Shown one piece after another: positions 59,185 through 64,000 of a stretch of DNA of 64,000 nucleotides. The notes beneath the pieces are model-generated. The model searched no databases and was not told the DNA's origin. It was given only the letters and a program-made list of their open reading frames with translations. A program made the position numbers and the translations under genes. This DNA is from Microcella indica. Its GTDB lineage: Bacteria > Actinomycetota > Actinomycetes > Actinomycetales > Microbacteriaceae. The stretch is taken from NCBI RefSeq assembly GCF_013414345.1, contig NZ_CP058670.1:372001-436000 (forward strand), read 5' to 3'. The first letter of the stretch is position 1. Every line of letters begins with the position of its first letter.

Positions 59185-60666
59185 GTGTTGGCGACAGACC
59201 TCTTAGGCATCGCCGAGGTCGAGCGAGTCGCCGCCCTCGGCGGCCTAGACGCGCGTACGCAGAGCGACCTGGGGCAGTTCTTCACCCCCGCCGCCGCCGC
59301 TCAGCTGATTGCCTCCCTGCCGAGCCTGCCATCGACCGGCACACTGCGCGTGCTCGATCCTGGAGCCGGCTCAGGCGTGCTCACCGCAGCTTTAGTGAGC
59401 CGCGTGTTGACAGAGCGGCCGGAGTTGTCGGTAGAGATCGTCGCAGTCGAACGAGACCCTGCCATGCTGCCACACCTTCAGGCAACCCTCGCCGAGTGCG
59501 AGCGCGCTGGGGAAGGTCGAGTGGTGGCGGAGGCCGTCGTGGCCGATTTCATTCTCGATTCCACGGGCTTAGATGCCTCACTCAGTCTGGATGCACAGTT
59601 CGATCTAGTAATCGAGAATCCGCCTTACGGCAAGCTCGCGGCGTCAAGCACACACCGAACCGCCATGCGTGCCGCCGGAGTCGATACTCCGAACCTCTAC
59701 GCTGCGTTCCTTGCCCTGTCTGTCGCAGCGCTGCGTCCTGGTGGGCAGGTTGTTGCGATCACACCCCGATCATTCTTCAACGGCCCGTACTTCGGCGGTT
59801 TTCGCTCCCACTTGCTCGACTCCATCGCGCTTGACCGGGTACACGTCTTCGACTCCCGCTCGACTGTGTTCGCCGACACGGGCGTGCTTCAGGAGAACGT
59901 CATCTTCTCTGGAACTCGGGGAGCTAGTGCCGATGTCGTTGAGCTTTCGGTCAGCCGCGACCACACCGACGACATCGCGTCGCGCCTCGTACCCTACGAC
60001 GATGTCGTCTTCCCAGATGACCCCAACCGATTCATCCGACTGGCAACCGATGTCGAGGACACCAGGGTTGCCGAGCTGGTGCTTTCCCAGCCTTGCGCAC
60101 TGACCGATCTTGGCGTACAGGTGTCGACCGGGCGGGTGGTGGACTTCCGTTCACGCCATGCGCTTAGCGGCGTCGAACTGCCGGAGGCGGTACCGCTGAT
60201 CTATCCGGGCAATCTCCGGGACGGTGGAGTGCTCTGGCCTCGGGCAATCCGCAAGCCTCAATGGTTCCAACCGATCGACGACAAACACCGGGCGATGATC
60301 CTCCCGGAGGGCTGGTACACCGTCGTCAAACGGTTCAGTGCGAAGGAAGAGCGCCGACGGATCGTGGCATCAGTCTGGTCGCCTAACGACAACCCTGGTG
60401 AAGTGGCCTTCGAGAACCACCTCAACGTGTTCCACATCGGAGGTCGCGGGCTGGACGAAGACCTCGCTAGAGGCATCTCGGTCTGGCTCAACTCGTCGGT
60501 AATCGACAAGTTCTTCCGCACCTTCTCGGGCCACACTCAAGTCAACGCCACCGATCTCCGCACCCTGCGGTTCCCAAGCATGGAGACCCTGCGTTGCCTC
60601 GGGCGGAACGCCGTCGTGTCGCAGGTCGAGGTCGACTCTCTTGTCAAGGAGTTGGTTGCCGCATGA
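59185..60666 (+). CDS. N6-adenine DNA methyltransferase (type II, BsuBI/PstI-like)
   Basis: A 493-residue DNA methyltransferase starting at GTG 59185. It has the SAM motif VLDPGAGSGVLTAALV, preceded by DLGQFFTPAAAA, and the catalytic motif ENPPYGKLA for N6-adenine methylation. A C-terminal target-recognition half follows (PRSFFNGPYFGGFRSH). The next gene, a BsuBI/PstI-family nuclease, overlaps by 4 bp, so this is the protecting methylase, with a recognition site likely related to CTGCAG. Confidence 0.9.
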   Translation: MLATDLLGIAEVERVAALGGLDARTQSDLGQFFTPAAAAQLIASLPSLPSTGTLRVLDPGAGSGVLTAALVSRVLTERPELSVEIVAVERDPAMLPHLQATLAECERAGEGRVVAEAVVADFILDSTGLDASLSLDAQFDLVIENPPYGKLAASSTHRTAMRAAGVDTPNLYAAFLALSVAALRPGGQVVAITPRSFFNGPYFGGFRSHLLDSIALDRVHVFDSRSTVFADTGVLQENVIFSGTRGASADVVELSVSRDHTDDIASRLVPYDDVVFPDDPNRFIRLATDVEDTRVAELVLSQPCALTDLGVQVSTGRVVDFRSRHALSGVELPEAVPLIYPGNLRDGGVLWPRAIRKPQWFQPIDDKHRAMILPEGWYTVVKRFSAKEERRRIVASVWSPNDNPGEVAFENHLNVFHIGGRGLDEDLARGISVWLNSSVIDKFFRTFSGHTQVNATDLRTLRFPSMETLRCLGRNAVVSQVEVDSLVKELVAA

Positions 60667-61622
60667 GCGAGCTGAGCAACGACGCCTACGAACGAGTCGA
60701 AGATGCCCGCATCGCCCTGGAGACGCTCGGCATGGATGCAGAGCGCAGCAACGAACGTTCCGCGCTCGTGCTCCTGGCCCTCCTACGGCTCACACCCGCT
60801 GAGTCATGGGCAGAGGCAGCCAACCCGATGCTCGGAACACGGGCGATCATGGACTTCATCCGCGACGAGTACGGCAAGGACTACGCGCCGAACACTCGCG
60901 AGACCGTCCGACGGTTCACACTCCACCAGTTCGTGGAAGCACGACTCGTTGTCCAGAACCCTGACGAGCCGCAACGCCCTGTGAACTCACCCAAGTGGAA
61001 CTACCAGGTCACCGCCGAGGCACTGGACGTTCTGCGCGCCTACGGCACCGACGCCTGGCAATCCGCAACCGACCGATACCTTGCTGACCTTCCCGGACTC
61101 AAAGCACGCTACGCGGCTGCGCGCGAGATGGATCGCATCCCGCTGACCCTCCCGGACGGCTCGATCTTCACCCTTTCGCCCGGCGGGCAGAACGTGCTCC
61201 TCAAAGCGATGGTCGAAGACTTCTGCCCTCGCTTCACACCCGGTGGGCAAGTGCTCTACATCGGCGACGCGGGTGACAAGTGGGCACTCTTCGAACGAGA
61301 GACCCTGTCCTCACTCAACGTCGAGGTCGATGAGCACGGCAAGATGCCCGACCTCGTCATCTACCTCCCCGACCGCAACTGGCTCGTGCTCCTGGAAGCA
61401 GCAAGCTCACACGGCCCGGTCGACTCGAAACGCCAAGCCGAACTCGCCGGCCTGTTCGCACAGTCAACGGCAGGCCTCGTCTACGTCTCCTGCTTCCCCA
61501 ACCGGGCAGAGTTTCGCAAGTACGTCGACAAGATCGCCTGGGAATCCGAAGTCTGGTGCGCCGACCACCCCACGCACATGATCCACTACAACGGCGAACG
61601 CTTCCTCGGGCCATACGAATGA
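60663..61622 (+). CDS. Type II restriction endonuclease, BsuBI/PstI family
   Basis: A 319-residue nuclease whose C-terminal PstI-family domain contains MPDLVIYLPDRNWLVLLEAA and SSHGPVDSKRQAELAGLF, i.e. the PD...E-X-A/S pattern, then AGLVYVSCFPNRAEFRKYV. The start at 60663 overlaps the methylase stop by 4 bp, giving a coupled pair. The recognition sequence is inferred (CTGCAG in family members). The N-terminus has a helical region with YAPNTRETVRRFTLHQFV. Confidence 0.9.
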   Translation: MSELSNDAYERVEDARIALETLGMDAERSNERSALVLLALLRLTPAESWAEAANPMLGTRAIMDFIRDEYGKDYAPNTRETVRRFTLHQFVEARLVVQNPDEPQRPVNSPKWNYQVTAEALDVLRAYGTDAWQSATDRYLADLPGLKARYAAAREMDRIPLTLPDGSIFTLSPGGQNVLLKAMVEDFCPRFTPGGQVLYIGDAGDKWALFERETLSSLNVEVDEHGKMPDLVIYLPDRNWLVLLEAASSHGPVDSKRQAELAGLFAQSTAGLVYVSCFPNRAEFRKYVDKIAWESEVWCADHPTHMIHYNGERFLGPYE

Positions 61623-61662
61623 GTCAGTTGGCCGTCAAACTAGGGATCGAACCGGAGCAGCC

Positions 61663-62586
61663 ATGGTTGATCGTCGGATGACCTTGCCCACTTCGGGTGA
61701 AGTTGTGGCCGCCCTGCGCGACGCTGGTTGGCTCTTGGAGCAGGACACTGCTCGCGCTTTGGGCGCCGGTGGATTCCACGTGATGCAGGGTAAGGCGTTT
61801 CCTGATCCAGACGACGCGACCGTATCACGCGAGGTAGACGTTCATGGCTATCGACAGCTCTATCGCGACGATGAACTATCGTTCAGCGTCGGCCTTCGGG
61901 TTCTTGCCGAGTGCAAGCAGAGTTCGATGCCTTACGTAGTGGTAGGCGGCCCCGCGAGCCGCTACGAGTTGGAGCGGGACCGAAAGGAACAACACTTCCG
62001 GTTCCCGACCGTCGAGACTGGGCGGACGGAACTTGGGGACGGTCGAGCGCAGCTTCACTGCACGCGTGCTCGTGAGTATCTCGGGATCGACAAGCTGCCA
62101 GGCAATCCGTGGGAGGGCGGTTTCCTCGGGACTCAGCTGACCCGCCTGGACCGTAAGCAGACCTGGCTCGCGGACAACCGGGGGATCTTCACGTCATTGG
62201 TCCACCCGCTGGCAAAGGCGTTGACGTACTTTCGTTCGCAGGCGAATAGGACCTCCTACGTCATGCACCGGCCAGGTCAGGAATGGGCAAGCATCGACTT
62301 CTATTACCCCGTAGTCGTCACCTCTGCACCAGTATTCGCGGTTGACGTCATGAGCGAGAATGTTGAAGCCGTTGAGGTCCCATGGGCTGCCGTGACCCGC
62401 GAGATCAAGTCGGCAAAGGTCGATGGACAGTTCAACATCGACGTCGTGTCTGCCGGGTCGCTCTCCACCTACCTGGCGGACCGTGTAAACAAGTTTGGCA
62501 ACGCAGTCGCGGAGATCGCGAGCAACGACCCTCAGCGCTTTGTCAGCCATCAGGATCATGAGTACGCGCCTCGCCTCAACAGCTAA
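61663..62586 (+). CDS. PD-(D/E)XK nuclease-like protein linked to the restriction genes
   Basis: A 307-residue protein of no recognised family, 40 bp after the endonuclease. An N-terminal motif VSREVDVHGYR, and about 20 residues on, LRVLAECKQSSMPYVVV, gives the D...(E)-X-K arrangement of restriction-like nucleases. The middle has FHVMQGKAFPDPDD, and the C-terminus FGNAVAEIASNDPQRF. It may be an extra nuclease or a part of a defence system with the restriction genes. The catalytic reading needs a structure or profile search. Confidence 0.55.
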   Translation: MVDRRMTLPTSGEVVAALRDAGWLLEQDTARALGAGGFHVMQGKAFPDPDDATVSREVDVHGYRQLYRDDELSFSVGLRVLAECKQSSMPYVVVGGPASRYELERDRKEQHFRFPTVETGRTELGDGRAQLHCTRAREYLGIDKLPGNPWEGGFLGTQLTRLDRKQTWLADNRGIFTSLVHPLAKALTYFRSQANRTSYVMHRPGQEWASIDFYYPVVVTSAPVFAVDVMSENVEAVEVPWAAVTREIKSAKVDGQFNIDVVSAGSLSTYLADRVNKFGNAVAEIASNDPQRFVSHQDHEYAPRLNS

Positions 62587-62683
62587 CAGCAGTCTTCGTC
62601 CAGGCGGTGCCACGGTGAACGCCGAACTGCTCGTCAAAGTGGTGACGCTGATGCCGCACTTGCGGGACCGTACGTACGGCGGC

Positions 62684-64000
62684 CGGGTCAAGTCCCTGGA
62701 AGTGGTGTAACGGCTGATCCTTCGCTTTATGCGCTGAGCGCGATGAAGGTGTCGGCGACCACCTCGCTTTCGGTGTCGGGCAGGACGCGCATGCGGGAGC
62801 GGGCCAGAACGTCCAGCCCGAGGTAGCGGCGCCCCTCGGCCCACTCGTCGGTCTGCTCGGCCAGGACGCCGCCGACCAGGCGGATGATCGCATCGCGGTT
62901 GGGGAAGATGCCGACGGAGTCGGTGCGGCGGCGGATCTCGCGGTTGAGGCGCTCGTTGGGATTGTTCGACCAGATTTGGGACCACACGTCTTTGGGGAAC
63001 TCGGTGAAGGCCAGGATGTCGGCCCTGGCGGTATCGAGGTGCTCGGCGACCGCGGGCAGCTTCTCGGTCACGTAATCCAGGGTGCGGTCGAACTGGGCGT
63101 GCACGTCGGAGGCGGTGGGCTGGTCATAAACGGAGTGCAGCATCGCCTTCACTGCCGGCCACATGCTCTTCGGGCTCACGCTCATCAGGTTCGCCGCGTA
63201 GTGGGTGCGGCAACGCTGCCAGGTCGCGCCGGGCAGGTTCGCGGCAATCGCGTCCTTCAAACCGGCATGCGCGTCACTGGTGACCAGCTGCACGCCGGTG
63301 AGGCCGCGGGCGACGAGGTCTGCGAAGAACGCATTCCACGCCGACCCGGTCTCAGCTGTCGCGGTTTGCAGGCCGAGCACTTCGCGGCGGCCGTCCCCGT
63401 TGACGCCAGTGGCGATCAGCACGACCGTGTTCACCACCCGGCCACCCTCACGAACCTTCATCGTCAGAGCGTCGGCGGCGACGAACGTGAACGGGCCCGC
63501 CTCAGCCAAAGAGCGGTGCCGGAACTGGTTCACGTGCTCGTCGAGCTCGGCAGCCATCCGGGACACCTGCGACTTCGACAGGGCGTGAATGCCGAGGGTC
63601 TTCACCAGCTTGTCCATCCGCCGCGTGCTGACGCCTGCGAGGTAGCAGTCGGCGATCACGGTGATCAAGGCCGCCTCGGAGCGCTTGCGACGCTCCAGAA
63701 GCCACTCCGGGAATTACGTGCCCGATCGCAGTTTCGGGATCGCGACATCGATCGTGCCAGCCCTGGTGTCGAGATCGCGGTGGCGGTAGCCGTTGCGGTG
63801 AGTGAGGCGGTCAGGGGACGGCTGTCCCCATTCGGCGCCGACCACGGCGTCGGCGTCGGCGGACAGGAGGGCGTTGATCATGGTTTGCAGCAGGTGTCGC
63901 ATCAAATCCGGGGAAGCGTCGGCAAGGGCTTCACCGAGCACCGTTGCAGGGTCGACAATGTGGGGAGCGGTCATCGTGTTGATGCCTTTCGAGAGGGTTG
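62684..64000. mobile_element. IS256-family insertion sequence, cut by the window end
   Basis: The left end is near 62684: GGGTCAAGTCCCTGGAAGTGGTG, the usual end of these elements, lies about 20-45 bp beyond the transposase stop. The right end is not visible, because the window stops 26 bp past the transposase start. The left border is estimated, not defined by a matching repeat. Confidence 0.75.
62727..63974 (-). pseudogene. IS256-family transposase with in-frame stop
   Basis: A 415-codon frame for a Mutator-type transposase, in which a TAA at 63714-63716 interrupts codon 87. The protein would read PKLRSGT, stop, FPEWLLERRKRSEAALITVI. Homologues usually have a Tyr there, so a single base change (TAC to TAA) is likely. 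The catalytic Asp in VAADALTMKVREGG and TSDAHAGLK, and the Glu further on, are still present downstream. It is inactive unless suppressed or complemented. It is the end of the second island as far as the window shows. Confidence 0.88.

Larger units (their letters stand above)
56309..64000. mobile_element. Genomic island at tRNA-Ala(CGC), right end outside the window
   Basis: The recombinase gene overlaps the tRNA end and points to it. The genes beyond it are accessory: a zinc-ribbon protein, restriction-modification genes, a nuclease-like protein and an IS. The far border is not within the window, so the extent is inferred only from gene content. Confidence 0.7.

Overview
The window looks like chromosome of a high-GC actinobacterium, most likely a member of the Microbacteriaceae. 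The reasons are strong G/C at third codon positions, many GTG starts, 4-bp ATGA/GTGA gene overlaps, and small families typical of that group (DUF7882-type, DUF305, DUF6153, F510_1955-type). No rRNA operon or CRISPR array was seen.

Layout. (1) 1-2533 is core: the end of an ECF sigma factor, a DUF2207 membrane protein, a DksA/TraR zinc-finger protein and tRNA-Arg(CCT). (2) 2534-14884 is a 12.3-kb metal-resistance island inserted at the 3' end of that tRNA. It is closed by a 22-bp perfect direct repeat of the tRNA end (2515-2536 and 14863-14884). It carries a MerR-controlled disulfide reductase and thioredoxin-like pair, a CopB-type P1B ATPase with CsoR, two DUF305 proteins, a hydrolase, a DUF6153 protein and an F510_1955-like lipoprotein. 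An IS3-family element lies between the two copies of a 756-bp duplication and cuts off a large serine recombinase. (3) 14917-56235 is mainly core or variable chromosome: an SDR-MarR-NmrA operon with a visible operator, a vapBC module flanked by short direct repeats, ABC1 kinase/PadR, LLM oxidoreductase, GH3/TetR/MFS, small DUF7882-type genes around an SDR, a polyamine-type ABC importer with agmatine deiminase, amidase and leucine-dehydrogenase-like genes, and then RraB, SRPBCC, CDP-alcohol transferase, SMP-30 and RlmA-type genes. These are followed by a two-component system, a very large helicase-like protein with a degenerate Walker A motif, mscL, the 5-formyl-THF ligase, galU, and GNAT/AraC genes. 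(4) 56236-64000 is a second mobile region beside tRNA-Ala(CGC). A large serine recombinase is encoded antisense into the tRNA, followed by a zinc-ribbon protein behind an inverted repeat, a BsuBI/PstI-type restriction-modification pair, a PD-(D/E)XK-like unknown, and an IS256-type transposase with an in-frame stop at the window edge.

How the genes work together. In the first island, MerR and CsoR sites control two metal modules: thiol-redox genes on the minus strand and copper export/binding genes on the plus strand. In the core, the GntR regulator and a stand-alone Cache protein face the polyamine/agmatine operon and probably sense or control its substrate. In the second island the methylase, nuclease and adjacent nuclease-like protein form a probable defence cluster. 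The observations most worth follow-up are the split recombinase tails in the first island, the restriction-linked PD-(D/E)XK protein, the pseudo-helicase, and a family of palindromic intergenic elements around the two-component system.
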